Shown piece by piece: positions 45,171 to 54,560 of a stretch of 64,000 bases of DNA (position 1 is the first letter of the stretch; each line of letters begins with the position of its first letter). A program made the translations under genes and the position numbers. Source of the stretch: Bacillota bacterium (lineage in GTDB: Bacteria; Bacillota; Clostridia; Lachnospirales; Lachnospiraceae); NCBI GenBank assembly GCA_023393095.1, contig JAEWMT010000002.1:27473-91472 (forward strand), written 5' to 3'. The notes under the pieces were generated by a model. That model ran no database searches. It saw nothing but the letters and a program-made list of their open reading frames with translations, and was not told where the DNA came from.

Positions 45171-47588
45171 TTAATCACCAAAAATTTCACTTACCCTCAT
45201 TCTCTTTCCATCTGTCTTTATCGTTATTGCTCCCGTATCATAGGTAATCCGTATATTGCTCTTCACAGCTTCCAGTCTTGATAAAAGTTCCTTATTAGGA
45301 TGTCCGTAATAATTATCCTTTCCACAGGAGATCAGGGAAATCTCCGGTCTGATTAATTGAAGAAAATCCATATAAGTAGAACTTTTCGACCCATGATGAG
45401 CCACCTTAAGGACGTCATAATCAGTTACTGGTGTGATATCAGAGTCTTTATCACCAAAATATTTATCCCAGATATCTTTATTTAGTAGAAGTTCCTCCAC
45501 CGATTTTTCCCCATCCTGCTGCAGATCTCCTGTTAACAGCATATCAAAATCACCATAGGATACGCTTAACACCGTAGAATAAGAGTTAGTCGAACTGGGT
45601 TCATAAGTAATGGATGGATGGAGGCATAGTATCTTTACAGCACCATCCTTTATGTAATCACCAGTATTGATATAACGTATTGTAATATTCTTATCCTTTG
45701 CAAGAGACTCCAATTTTAGATAGGCCTCATCCTTATCTCTAATCCCCGGAAGTACAAGATTTTTAATCCTAATATTACCTTTCTCTATTAGTTCCATAAG
45801 ACCGCATATGTGATCATTATCAGAATGGGTTATGATTGCATAATCAATTCTGTCAGTTCCCTGTGACAGCAAAAATGGTTGTATCCTATTCGTACCTAAC
45901 TGTTTTATATCCGTACTGCCACCATCAATCAGGTAAGTTGTTTGGCTTTTGCTTTCCATATAAATTGCATCACCCTGACCTACATCGAGAATTGTTATCT
46001 CAAGACCGGTATTTCTTTCGGGCAACAATAAGATCAATGAAGCAGCCGCTAATAATAGCACCGACAGCTTCTTTTCATATTTTCTTGCAATCCCTACAAA
46101 TAAAAGTATCAGTAAAGTATAGACTATTATTTTCCATAGCACGGGTTTTCCAACAGTGATCAGATTAGCGGGAAGGCGGCTGCCCATCCAGCAGGCCCAT
46201 TCATAGAATTTCAGTATATAATTTGTTCCCCCAATCAAAAATATTCCCAAAGGCCATATAACTGCTCCTGCAACACCTGCTAATATGGAGGACAGAGTTA
46301 GAACGGTTACAAAAGGAAGAATCATTAGATTAATCAGAATACTATAGGTTGGGAATTGAAAAAAGAAGTATAGGATAAATGGAGTTGTAGCGATCTGAGC
46401 GCTTATACTAATGAACAGACTGCTATAAAGAGTGTTGATTAGTTTATTTTCAGTGGAATACAGTTTATTCAGGCATGGATAAATGACTGCGATTCCAAGA
46501 ACTGCACCAAAGGAAAGCAGAAAGCCTGCACTTAGAAGTTGTAACGGATTTTGCAGGAGAATAATCAATGCGCTGAGTGACAGCGATGAGAGCATGTCAT
46601 AGGTCTTTCCTATTAATCCCGATAACAGCATTACTACCATCATAACAACTGCCCTGTTGGTAGATACACCGAAATTTGTCAGTACGCCATAGCTATAGAT
46701 AAAAAAGATGGAAGCGAAGGTTGCTAAGACTACTGGAATTTTTAGCTTTTTCAGTAGATAAAAGATAAACATCCCAATCAGCGAGATATGAAGTCCTGAG
46801 ATAGCTAGCACATGGGAAATGCCATTGATCTGATACAACTGCTTAATTTCTTCATCAAGCAGATATTTTTCACCCAGTAGCATGGCAATTACAGTACCGG
46901 ATTCCTTATCAGGCAGAATACTTTCATAGGTAGTAAGTAATTTGCTTTTCAATCCTTCTAGACAGGCATGGAATTTCGAATAACCTGCATCCGTTATCGT
47001 AATATGTTCGGCTGTCATCTTAAAATCAATATTTTCTATCTGATAATAGAGTTTTTCATTGAATTGGCCCGGATTTCTGGCCTCTGAGAATTTTTTAATA
47101 GTACCTCGGACGGTAATCTGATTACCAACTAAAAAATTTTGTGTAAGTGATTTATCCTGGATTTCTTTACCATTTTGACTATCATAACAATAGATTATTG
47201 AATTTTCACAGATATAACAATCCCCTCCCGGTAAGGTGACCGTATTATTTTTAACATAAAGGGCTTTGCCCCACTGCTTTTTTACAATCATGGAAATACT
47301 TCCTGTTAGTTCTCCGTCCGTTTCCTGATCAAAGGCCTCATAAAGCTTCGGAGCTGTAAGCTGATCCTTTAGTGAACAAAAGCCAAGAAAAAGAAGCACG
47401 GGCAGGCACCAAAGGAATTTATCACGCCTAGAGATGAACTTATTATTTATCCTATACATGAAAAGATAGAGAAATGGACAGTATAACAGGATCAGTATGA
47501 TTGTTACCATTACAGGAAGCCCCTGCCATGCCAGATACATGCCGGATAGATATGTGCATAGTATCAAAACCAGCGGACGCTTAATCAC
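45171..47588 (-). CDS. comEC: Competence protein ComEC/Rec2 (DNA uptake channel)
   Basis: An 805-residue polytopic protein. An N-terminal soluble DUF4131 region (about 55-210) follows two membrane helices, then the competence channel domain (LYQINGISHVLAISGLHISLIGMF onward, about 10 helices) and a C-terminal metallo-beta-lactamase-like domain with THSDNDHICG (HxDxDH). ComEC carries single-stranded DNA across the membrane in transformation. The likely start is GTG at 47588 with GGGGG 6 nt upstream. It is the last gene of the comEA operon. Confidence 0.94.
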   Translation of the reverse strand: MIKRPLVLILCTYLSGMYLAWQGLPVMVTIILILLYCPFLYLFMYRINNKFISRRDKFLWCLPVLLFLGFCSLKDQLTAPKLYEAFDQETDGELTGSISMIVKKQWGKALYVKNNTVTLPGGDCYICENSIIYCYDSQNGKEIQDKSLTQNFLVGNQITVRGTIKKFSEARNPGQFNEKLYYQIENIDFKMTAEHITITDAGYSKFHACLEGLKSKLLTTYESILPDKESGTVIAMLLGEKYLLDEEIKQLYQINGISHVLAISGLHISLIGMFIFYLLKKLKIPVVLATFASIFFIYSYGVLTNFGVSTNRAVVMMVVMLLSGLIGKTYDMLSSLSLSALIILLQNPLQLLSAGFLLSFGAVLGIAVIYPCLNKLYSTENKLINTLYSSLFISISAQIATTPFILYFFFQFPTYSILINLMILPFVTVLTLSSILAGVAGAVIWPLGIFLIGGTNYILKFYEWACWMGSRLPANLITVGKPVLWKIIVYTLLILLFVGIARKYEKKLSVLLLAAASLILLLPERNTGLEITILDVGQGDAIYMESKSQTTYLIDGGSTDIKQLGTNRIQPFLLSQGTDRIDYAIITHSDNDHICGLMELIEKGNIRIKNLVLPGIRDKDEAYLKLESLAKDKNITIRYINTGDYIKDGAVKILCLHPSITYEPSSTNSYSTVLSVSYGDFDMLLTGDLQQDGEKSVEELLLNKDIWDKYFGDKDSDITPVTDYDVLKVAHHGSKSSTYMDFLQLIRPEISLISCGKDNYYGHPNKELLSRLEAVKSNIRITYDTGAITIKTDGKRMRVSEIFGD

Positions 47589-47654
47589 ATGCATCCCCCA
47601 TTTCATATTTTACTAGATAGTTTAAGACCCATATTGATAATACTATCCTATTAT

Positions 47655-48572
47655 TTAACTTGGATTTTTAATCAGATTTAGATTCGCTTCAAGCGTTTTA
47701 TCCAGTTTAACCTCTTGCCAATAGGTTTTTACGATCTTGCCGTTTATTGTGAATTGTACTTTGTGAATATTAGGAAGTTCTACCAATGAATTAACAATCG
47801 AATAAATCACAATATTCTCATTAACATTTGGTATCTTGTCAAAAAATCTATCATTAAAATCTACTGTACAGATACCATCAGCTTTCGAAATATTAAGAAG
47901 CTGTGTACCCTCAGGTATTGTACGGTAAAGTCCCGCCTTTGTTGGTCCCTTAATCAGCTGTTTAATAACTATTTCTTCAATGGGTACAGCACCGGTATAA
48001 TTTATCGTGGTAATATTCTCAAGCAGTTTATTTCCCGCTTTATTAGCATAGTACAGTTTTGCCTTATAACTTGTTTCAGCCTCCGTATTTGTTACAAAAT
48101 CCTCGTCAGTCAATGGTCTGACTGCACCCTCCGAATCCTGGAGAGGTTGACCCTCCACGCTAAACTGGATATATTCTACATTATTAAGTTGAGTTAATGT
48201 TTTTACAACTGCCGCACGGCATAAAATATTATCCGTACCCGAAAGTTCATTAAAAGCTGAGGTAAAATCAATAATCAAGCAACCCGTATTATCAAAACTG
48301 AATTTTACATCCTGCTTCTTACTCACAGGTAAAGCACTTCTATAAACAGCATTTTTCGGTGTTTTTTGAAGCATATACAGTAATTCATTAATCTGATCAT
48401 TAACATTAGTTCCGATCAGCTGATAGCTTTCACTAACAAGACCGGACGTTTTTGAATCTACGTAATAAATATCGACCGTCTTATCATCCGGGTTTTCTTT
48501 ATTATCCTTATTACACGCTCCAAGAAATATAGAGAATATAAGAATTAAGCTTATCGCAGTTATCCTTTTCAT
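47655..48572 (-). CDS. GerMN-domain lipoprotein
   Basis: A 305-residue lipoprotein: a signal peptide with the lipobox LGAC (C20), followed by two GerMN (sporulation/spore germination) domains, about 40-150 and 175-285, each with the VKFSFDNTG/CTVDFND-type core. The fold is found in GerM of Bacillus and in actinobacterial LpqB, which is encoded next to a two-component kinase and modulates it. Here too it follows a kinase gene (26 nt). The start at 48572 follows GGAAGGA. Confidence 0.88.
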   Translation of the reverse strand: MKRITAISLILIFSIFLGACNKDNKENPDDKTVDIYYVDSKTSGLVSESYQLIGTNVNDQINELLYMLQKTPKNAVYRSALPVSKKQDVKFSFDNTGCLIIDFTSAFNELSGTDNILCRAAVVKTLTQLNNVEYIQFSVEGQPLQDSEGAVRPLTDEDFVTNTEAETSYKAKLYYANKAGNKLLENITTINYTGAVPIEEIVIKQLIKGPTKAGLYRTIPEGTQLLNISKADGICTVDFNDRFFDKIPNVNENIVIYSIVNSLVELPNIHKVQFTINGKIVKTYWQEVKLDKTLEANLNLIKNPS

Positions 48573-48598
48573 ACTTTCCTTCCATTCCAACCTTAAGG

Positions 48599-49996
48599 TT
48601 AAGCGATATAGTTCAGCGGAATTCTTACGTTGAAAGTTGAACCCTCGCCTTCCTTACTATATACCTTAATTGCTCCGTGATGCATTTGAATGACATTTTT
48701 AGTAATTGCCAGTCCCAGACCAGTTCCGCCCGTCTCACGAGATCTTGCTTTATCTACCCTGTAAAATCTTTCAAAAATGAAGTCCTGAGCATCTTCCGGA
48801 ATTCCAATACCTGAATCCGAAACCTTGATAAAGAAGTACTTATGATCCGCATTTAGGGATACCCTGATCCAACCATCTTCCATATTATATTTGATAGCAT
48901 TTTCTATCAGGTTTGAGATTGCCAGGGATAATTTCACCTCATCCACTTCAGCAATAACCGGACGAAAACTTTCATAAATGATTTCAATATTACGTTTCTT
49001 AGCAATCGGAGAAAGACGCTTTAATATTTGTTCCAGTGATTCGTTAATGTTAATGGCGGCAATATTCATGTCTCCGGCCGTTTTATCAAGCTTAACTAAA
49101 GACAGCAAATCATTGATAATTTTATTCTCTCGTTCAATCTCATCCGTAATGTCTACCAGAAACTCACGGTACAACTCTACAGGCGTATCCTCCTGCATTA
49201 ACAGGGAATCTGCCAGAACCTTGATTGAAGTAATCGGTGTCTTAAGCTCATGGGATACATTGGATACAAATTCTTGTCTTGAATTCTCTAGTTTTTGCAT
49301 ACGTCCAATCATGTGATTAAAGGAATCCGATATTTTTTCGATTTCATTATAGCCCTTAATGGAAATCCCATCATCCATATTATAGCCATCCGTCATTCTG
49401 TCAATGAAATTCACTACACTTGTCAGCGGCTTCGTGAGTATACCAGAAAAATAAACTGAAAAAACCACAATAAGAATGATCAGAGTTACTGCATAAATTA
49501 CAATAATTCTTTGCATACTTGCGCGGATGATCTGTATATCCTTAGTAGAAAAGTTCATGACAATAACACCCACAATATCTTTCGATTCATTATGAGTAAT
49601 AGGATAGGTTAATCGTAAATAATGCGTTTTCTTATTATTTACCGGTGCATTAGCGTTTCCATTCATGCAACGGATTACATCCTCCGAAATTAAATATTTC
49701 CCTTCTTCCAGAGAATAGGTATCCTTCATTACCTTTAGATTATTATTTACAATTATAATTCTGCCCTCATAAATATCGGCGAGCCTGGTGACTTCTCTGT
49801 CTATCTCATCGCCTTCACCCGTAGTCAGATATCCCGAGGTATTCAGTTTATTTGATAAAACATTTCCCTGATTCTGTATTTTTGCTACCCGGTTGGCGAT
49901 TTCCTTTTCTTCTAAGGTATTTAAAAATACATACGAGAAGAAGGAAAGAGGAACCACACCCAGTATTATAAATATCAACAGCAGGTACATCCTCAT
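48599..49996 (-). CDS. Membrane sensor histidine kinase
   Basis: A 465-residue OmpR-partner kinase with two membrane helices (about 5-25 and 165-187), an extracytoplasmic sensor region of about 140 residues, a HAMP domain, HisKA with VSHELKTPITS, and HATPase with NLIENAIKYN, DSGIGIP and GTGLGLAI. It lacks the PAS domain of WalK. The start at 49996 (MRMYLLLIF) lies 19 nt after the regulator stop; the longer frame overlaps the regulator gene and has no site. The ligand is unknown. Confidence 0.92.
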   Translation of the reverse strand: MRMYLLLIFIILGVVPLSFFSYVFLNTLEEKEIANRVAKIQNQGNVLSNKLNTSGYLTTGEGDEIDREVTRLADIYEGRIIIVNNNLKVMKDTYSLEEGKYLISEDVIRCMNGNANAPVNNKKTHYLRLTYPITHNESKDIVGVIVMNFSTKDIQIIRASMQRIIVIYAVTLIILIVVFSVYFSGILTKPLTSVVNFIDRMTDGYNMDDGISIKGYNEIEKISDSFNHMIGRMQKLENSRQEFVSNVSHELKTPITSIKVLADSLLMQEDTPVELYREFLVDITDEIERENKIINDLLSLVKLDKTAGDMNIAAININESLEQILKRLSPIAKKRNIEIIYESFRPVIAEVDEVKLSLAISNLIENAIKYNMEDGWIRVSLNADHKYFFIKVSDSGIGIPEDAQDFIFERFYRVDKARSRETGGTGLGLAITKNVIQMHHGAIKVYSKEGEGSTFNVRIPLNYIA

Positions 49997-50015
49997 GCTG
50001 TTTAATACTCTTATT

Positions 50016-50714
50016 TTACTCTTGATTCTGGAAAAAATATCCGACACCCCATTTTGTATGTATATATTTTGGCTCACTTGGATTGCTTTCAATCTTTTCA
50101 CGAAGTCTTCTGATGTGGACATCTACTGTTCTTACATCTCCGGGATAGTCATAGCCCCATACAATATTAAGGAGATTCTCACGGCTATATACTTTGTTTG
50201 GATTAAATACAAGCAATTCAAGTAAATCAAATTCCTTCGCTGTTAGATTAATTTCTTTACCTTTAATGTAAACTCTTCTGTTCTCACAATCAATCTTCAT
50301 CTCTCCAAAGGTAACTGATTTGGTATCTGCGTTATTTGATGAAGAATTCTTACTGCTGCGGCGCATAATTGCCTTTATTCTGGCTTTTACCTCCAGAATA
50401 TTGAAAGGTTTTGTAATATAATCATCTGCACCATATTCCAGTCCGAGTATTTTATCCATATCGTCACCCTTAGCAGTCAGCATAATAATAGGCATAGTTG
50501 AAAATTCCCTGATCTGCTGGCACACTTCAAAACCAGTCAGTTTCGGAAGCATAACATCTAATAAAATAACATCATATTCCTTTTGCTTTGCTGCCTCTAA
50601 GGCTTCCTCACCGTCATAGGCGCAATCCACTTCTATACCGTCCTGTTCAAGGCTGAAACGGATTCCCTTTACAATAAGCTTTTCATCATCAACTACAAGA
50701 ACTCTCTTTGCCAT
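50016..50714 (-). CDS. OmpR/PhoB-type response regulator
   Basis: A 232-residue regulator with a receiver (D9/D10, D53 in LLDVMLP, K102 region in TKPF) and a winged-helix output domain (NLTAKEFDLLELLVFNPNKVYSREN ... VDVHIRRLREKI). It is close to the WalR/PhoP group. The start at 50714 follows GGAGG by 5 nt. It is the second gene of the comEA operon and pairs with the kinase after it; targets are not known. Confidence 0.93.
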   Translation of the reverse strand: MAKRVLVVDDEKLIVKGIRFSLEQDGIEVDCAYDGEEALEAAKQKEYDVILLDVMLPKLTGFEVCQQIREFSTMPIIMLTAKGDDMDKILGLEYGADDYITKPFNILEVKARIKAIMRRSSKNSSSNNADTKSVTFGEMKIDCENRRVYIKGKEINLTAKEFDLLELLVFNPNKVYSRENLLNIVWGYDYPGDVRTVDVHIRRLREKIESNPSEPKYIHTKWGVGYFFQNQE

Positions 50715-50740
50715 GTTTACCTCCAATTTTATTTATCCGT

Positions 50741-51442
50741 TCAATTCACTGTGACATAGGAAGAGATACGGTTGTATACTCCTTCCTTAATACCTGTTAT
50801 ATTCATCAGATCTTCAATCGATTTAAACTTACCATTCTGGGTTCGGTACTCAATAATACTATCTGCTTTTGCCTGACCTATGCCCGGAAGAGTCATTAAT
50901 TCTTCGGCTTCTGCCGTATTGATATTAATTAATCCCGATTTCTTTTCTTCTGTTTGCGATACCGTATTTTGTTTCTCCTGTACATATTCTTCCGGCGTAG
51001 TACTTTTAACTTCATGAAAGGTTGGAATGTAGATTCTCTGCCCATCTGTCACCTGTTCGGCCTGATTGATATAATCACCCGCCGCATTTTTCTTTAATCC
51101 GCCAGACATCTTAATTAAGTCATAAATTCTAGAACCTGCGTCAGCCTGATAAACGCCGGGCTTTTTTACTGCACCGCAGATATGGACATAGATCCTAGAC
51201 TCGATAACCTGCTTTTTCGCTGTACTAATAATTAATCCCCCGGGCGTAATTTCAGGGGTAATCTTATTTTCTATGTCTTTATCGCTCTGATGCTTGTCTT
51301 CTACCTCTTTCTTATCAGCATTTGATAACGATGTAGAAGGGGCTGTTTTGGTGCTACAGCCAGCAAAGGTCAAGCTATAACTAATTCCGGTGACTAATAT
51401 AAAACCACCGATAATTCCCAACTTAATATATTTCTTATTCAT
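50741..51442 (-). CDS. comEA: ComEA-type DNA receptor (SLBB + helix-hairpin-helix)
   Basis: A 233-residue protein with an N-terminal membrane helix (6-26, ending in FAGC29 that could be a lipobox), a low-complexity spacer, an SLBB domain (YVHICGAVKKPGVYQADAGSRIYDLI) and a C-terminal double HhH motif (ININTAEAEELMTLPGIGQAKADSIIEYR). ComEA binds incoming double-stranded DNA at the membrane surface. The start at 51442 follows AGGA with 8 nt. It leads a five-gene operon ending in comEC. Confidence 0.93.
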   Translation of the reverse strand: MNKKYIKLGIIGGFILVTGISYSLTFAGCSTKTAPSTSLSNADKKEVEDKHQSDKDIENKITPEITPGGLIISTAKKQVIESRIYVHICGAVKKPGVYQADAGSRIYDLIKMSGGLKKNAAGDYINQAEQVTDGQRIYIPTFHEVKSTTPEEYVQEKQNTVSQTEEKKSGLININTAEAEELMTLPGIGQAKADSIIEYRTQNGKFKSIEDLMNITGIKEGVYNRISSYVTVN

Positions 51443-51563
51443 TGTCATCTTCCTTTGTTTCAAAGACAACTTAAAAGTACCCTCTATACTTTTTTAATAA
51501 GACAATCTTATTTTACATAAACTGCACATCATTTACAATAGGTATTCTAACTATAATTTAAAA

Positions 51564-52016
51564 TTATCCTATACAATTTTCTCGATTCCATTTAAAAATA
51601 ATAATGCCTGCAATAATCATTGCCATTCCTACTACTTTTTTCCATTCAAAAGGTGTCTTTTCACATCCGCACAGACCAAATACTTCGATTAAATATGCAA
51701 CAATCAGCTGAGCAGTAATAATAAACATATTTGCTACCGCAGGTCCAAGAGTATCCACGCTTTTGATTACTGTGTAGGTAATAAAGGCCCCTAGAGTTCC
51801 GCCAAGTAGCATATATTTATGGTCAATCTTAAATAGGGATGCAAAATTCCCCTGCCTTCCGGTTACAATCCAAGCTCCAAGACAGACAATCAAAGCTGTA
51901 AATTGAACGAAACTTGCAGTTACCCAGATCCCTGACTGTTTTGTAACACCTGTATTAAGTACACCCTGTGTACTCATTAATGCACCAGAAAGAATAGCAA
52001 TAAGGATACCCCACAT
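51564..52016 (-). CDS. DMT-family transporter (DUF606/YdcZ type)
   Basis: A 150-residue protein with five membrane helices and the YdcZ features STQGVLNTGVTKQSG and LGGTLGAFITYTVIKSVDTLGPAVANMFIITAQLIVAYLIEVFG. It is a half-size drug/metabolite transporter, likely dimeric; the substrate is unknown. The start (ATG at 52016) has AAAGG at long spacing, so a TTG at 52028 remains possible. It is separated from argD by 294 bp holding a hairpin. Confidence 0.85.
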   Translation of the reverse strand: MWGILIAILSGALMSTQGVLNTGVTKQSGIWVTASFVQFTALIVCLGAWIVTGRQGNFASLFKIDHKYMLLGGTLGAFITYTVIKSVDTLGPAVANMFIITAQLIVAYLIEVFGLCGCEKTPFEWKKVVGMAMIIAGIIIFKWNRENCIG

Positions 52017-52190
52017 GATATATACCAAGCCTTTCTTATGTTCTATCGTATCCTTTTTAACATTTCCTGTTTTCTTTGTGGTTATTCAATTTGTGAAATG
52101 AAATTACTTTTTTTCTGTTTTATTTATAAAATACCATCGCATATCATAATTTAATGGAGCAGGTGGCCTTTAACCCTTTTATACATAACA

Positions 52191-52226
52191 AATGGGAGTA
52201 TCGTCAAATATTAACGAACTCCCATT
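52191..52226 (-). terminator. Terminator of argD
   Basis: The stem AATGGGAGT/ACTCCCATT (9 bp) with inner TCGT/ACGA pairing, about 85 nt after the argD stop. The T-tract is short. Confidence 0.65.
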
Positions 52227-52310
52227 CTGTAACCATATATTTTCAACATTGATATTCTCGAATACGAATTGATCATGCTGAACTTTAATACATTTCATAA
52301 TTATAATATA

Positions 52311-53498
52311 TTATAATTCGCTTAAACATTGATCAAATATTTCAATCATCTGATCCACATCTTCCTTTTGAATAATTAATGGGGGAAGAAAACGTATTAC
52401 ATTGGCTCCGGCAGTGATAAGAATTAATCCCTTTTCCATCACTTTTGGAATAATATCCTTAACGGGAATATTAAATTCCAATCCCTGCATTAGGCCCATA
52501 CCACGGTGTTCTTTAATAAAATCATACTTTTGCACCAATTCATCCAGCTTTTTTGCAAGATATGGTGCAATAGCATTAACATTATCGAGTATTTTATCAC
52601 TTTCAAAGAGATTAAATACCTGATTCACGGCTGCAGTTACAAATGGATTTCCTCCGTAAGTAGTTCCATGGTCTCCAGGCTCAAAGGCAGAGGCGACCTT
52701 ATCTGTCGCAGCAAATGCTCCGACGGGAACACCACAGCCCAGTGCCTTTGCACAAGTCACAATATCGGGTTTTACTCCGAACTGCTCATAAGCAAACATC
52801 GTTCCAGTACGTCCCATACCACATTGAATCTCATCCAGTATCAAAAGGATATCTTTTTCATCACATAGCTTCCTTACGCCCTGGATAAATTCACTGGTCG
52901 CTGGATAAAGTCCGCCCTCTCCCTGTACCGTCTCTATTATAATTGCACAGGTATTTTCCTGAATTAACTCCTTAACACTTTCCAGATTATTAAACTCTGC
53001 AAATACTACGCCACCGATCAAAGGTTCAAAAGCATCGCGGTATTTCTTTGTCCCGGTGATGCTTAGTGCTCCCATACTACGTCCATGGAAAGATTGATTC
53101 ATAGAAATAATCTGACTGTTTGCTATCTTATACTTCTTATAATAATATTTTCTTGCAAGCTTAACAGCACCTTCAATCGCTTCCGTACCGCTACTAGTAA
53201 AGAATACCTTATCCATACCGCTAGCCTTTAACAGCTTTTTCGCAGCTTCAACGTTCGGTACACTGTAAAATAAATTTGAAATATGAAGCACCTTATCAAT
53301 CTGCGCCTTTAATCCGTCATTATATTCCTTATTACAATAACCCAATGCAAAAACACCAATTCCCGAGGCAAAATCCAGATACTTCTTGCCATCCGTATCA
53401 TACAAATAAGTACCTTCGCCATGGTCCAGTACTATTTTGTATCGATTATAAGTATTCATCAATACCTTTTCTGCTTCTTCTATATATGAATTCATCAT
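52311..53498 (-). CDS. argD: Acetylornithine aminotransferase
   Basis: A 395-residue class III PLP aminotransferase converting N-acetylglutamate semialdehyde to N-acetylornithine. The motifs are DFASGIGVFALGY, FFTSSGTEAIEGAVKLAR, ILDEIQCGMGRTG and the PLP-lysine stretch TCAKALGCGVP. The start at 53498 follows GGAGGG by about 8 nt. It is the last gene of GNAT-argJ-argB-argD. Confidence 0.96.
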   Translation of the reverse strand: MMNSYIEEAEKVLMNTYNRYKIVLDHGEGTYLYDTDGKKYLDFASGIGVFALGYCNKEYNDGLKAQIDKVLHISNLFYSVPNVEAAKKLLKASGMDKVFFTSSGTEAIEGAVKLARKYYYKKYKIANSQIISMNQSFHGRSMGALSITGTKKYRDAFEPLIGGVVFAEFNNLESVKELIQENTCAIIIETVQGEGGLYPATSEFIQGVRKLCDEKDILLILDEIQCGMGRTGTMFAYEQFGVKPDIVTCAKALGCGVPVGAFAATDKVASAFEPGDHGTTYGGNPFVTAAVNQVFNLFESDKILDNVNAIAPYLAKKLDELVQKYDFIKEHRGMGLMQGLEFNIPVKDIIPKVMEKGLILITAGANVIRFLPPLIIQKEDVDQMIEIFDQCLSEL

Positions 53499-53596
53499 CT
53501 TGTATCCCTCCATTTCTTTTTAAGCTTTTAGGAAATAATTTTACCTATTTCTCTTTCCTTCTGTATTTATATCGAAAGAAACGAATATGATAGTAG

Positions 53597-54502
53597 CTAT
53601 GAAACCGTATTTGCTTCATTGTCATATATTCTTGCTTTATCAATAATAGCTGTTCCGATTCCTCTATTTGTAAAAAACTCAAGTAGCAGGCAGTGTTCAA
53701 TTCTTCCATCCAGAATATGTACTCTGGCTACTCCATTTTTGACAGCATCAACACAGTTTTTTAACTTTGGCAGCATGCCTCCTCCGATGAAACCACTCTC
53801 CAGTAATTCGTCAACCTTATCCAGCGTCAGAACGGATATAAGACTACTCTTATCCTTTGGATCTGCATACACTCCTTCAATATCTGTTAAAAATGCAAGC
53901 TTCTCTGCGCCAATCGCCGTAGCGACTGCACAGGCTGCATCATCTGCATTAATATTATAATTCTGATATTCATCATCCAAACCGATTGGTGCAATAATTG
54001 GTATAAAATTATTATCAATTAAGGTATTGATCAAGTCGGTATTGACCTCTTTGATATTTCCGACAAAGCCAATATCCTGACCATTTACTGTTCTCTTTTC
54101 AACTTTAAAGGTGCTTCCGTCCTTACCGCTGATTCCTGCTGCCTTTACACCAAGCTTTTCAACCAGCTGTACAAGATTCTTATTAACCTTTCCAAGCACC
54201 ATCTCAGCAACTTCCATCGTCTGTTCATCGGTAAAGCGAAGACCCTCAATAAATTTTGATTCATGGCCAAGTAGTCCAAGCCATTTTGTAATCTCCTTAC
54301 CGCCACCATGTACAATGATAGGCTGCATGCCTACAAGTTTTAGAAGTGCAACATCTTTTATTACATTCAGCTGAAGGTTCTCATCAAGCATCGCACTGCC
54401 GCCATACTTTACAACCACCTTCTTATTATTAAATTTTTGTATGTACGGAAGTGCCTCTATAAGTGTCTGGGCCTTCATCAATACTTGATCCATTTTATCC
54501 AT
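53597..54502 (-). CDS. argB: Acetylglutamate kinase
   Basis: A 301-residue amino-acid kinase phosphorylating N-acetylglutamate. The motifs are VVVKYGGSAM (about 24-33), IIVHGGGKEI, NINADDAA and FIGGGMLPKL. The sequence near the C terminus (RVHILDGRIEHCLLLEFFTNRGIGT) is the form often linked to arginine feedback in family members, though the N-terminal arginine-binding helix is short. The start at 54502 (MDKMDQVLMKA) follows AAAGGA. Confidence 0.96.
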   Translation of the reverse strand: MDKMDQVLMKAQTLIEALPYIQKFNNKKVVVKYGGSAMLDENLQLNVIKDVALLKLVGMQPIIVHGGGKEITKWLGLLGHESKFIEGLRFTDEQTMEVAEMVLGKVNKNLVQLVEKLGVKAAGISGKDGSTFKVEKRTVNGQDIGFVGNIKEVNTDLINTLIDNNFIPIIAPIGLDDEYQNYNINADDAACAVATAIGAEKLAFLTDIEGVYADPKDKSSLISVLTLDKVDELLESGFIGGGMLPKLKNCVDAVKNGVARVHILDGRIEHCLLLEFFTNRGIGTAIIDKARIYDNEANTVS

Positions 54503-54560
54503 TGAATAATAATTCCTTTCTTTATTTGGGATGCGGAAACGCTTTATACTGTGAAATAGA

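Noticed and set aside
49997..50122. 42-residue N-terminal extension of the sensor kinase
   Set aside because: It overlaps the response-regulator gene in another frame, lacks a ribosome binding site and would put a polar segment before the first membrane helix.
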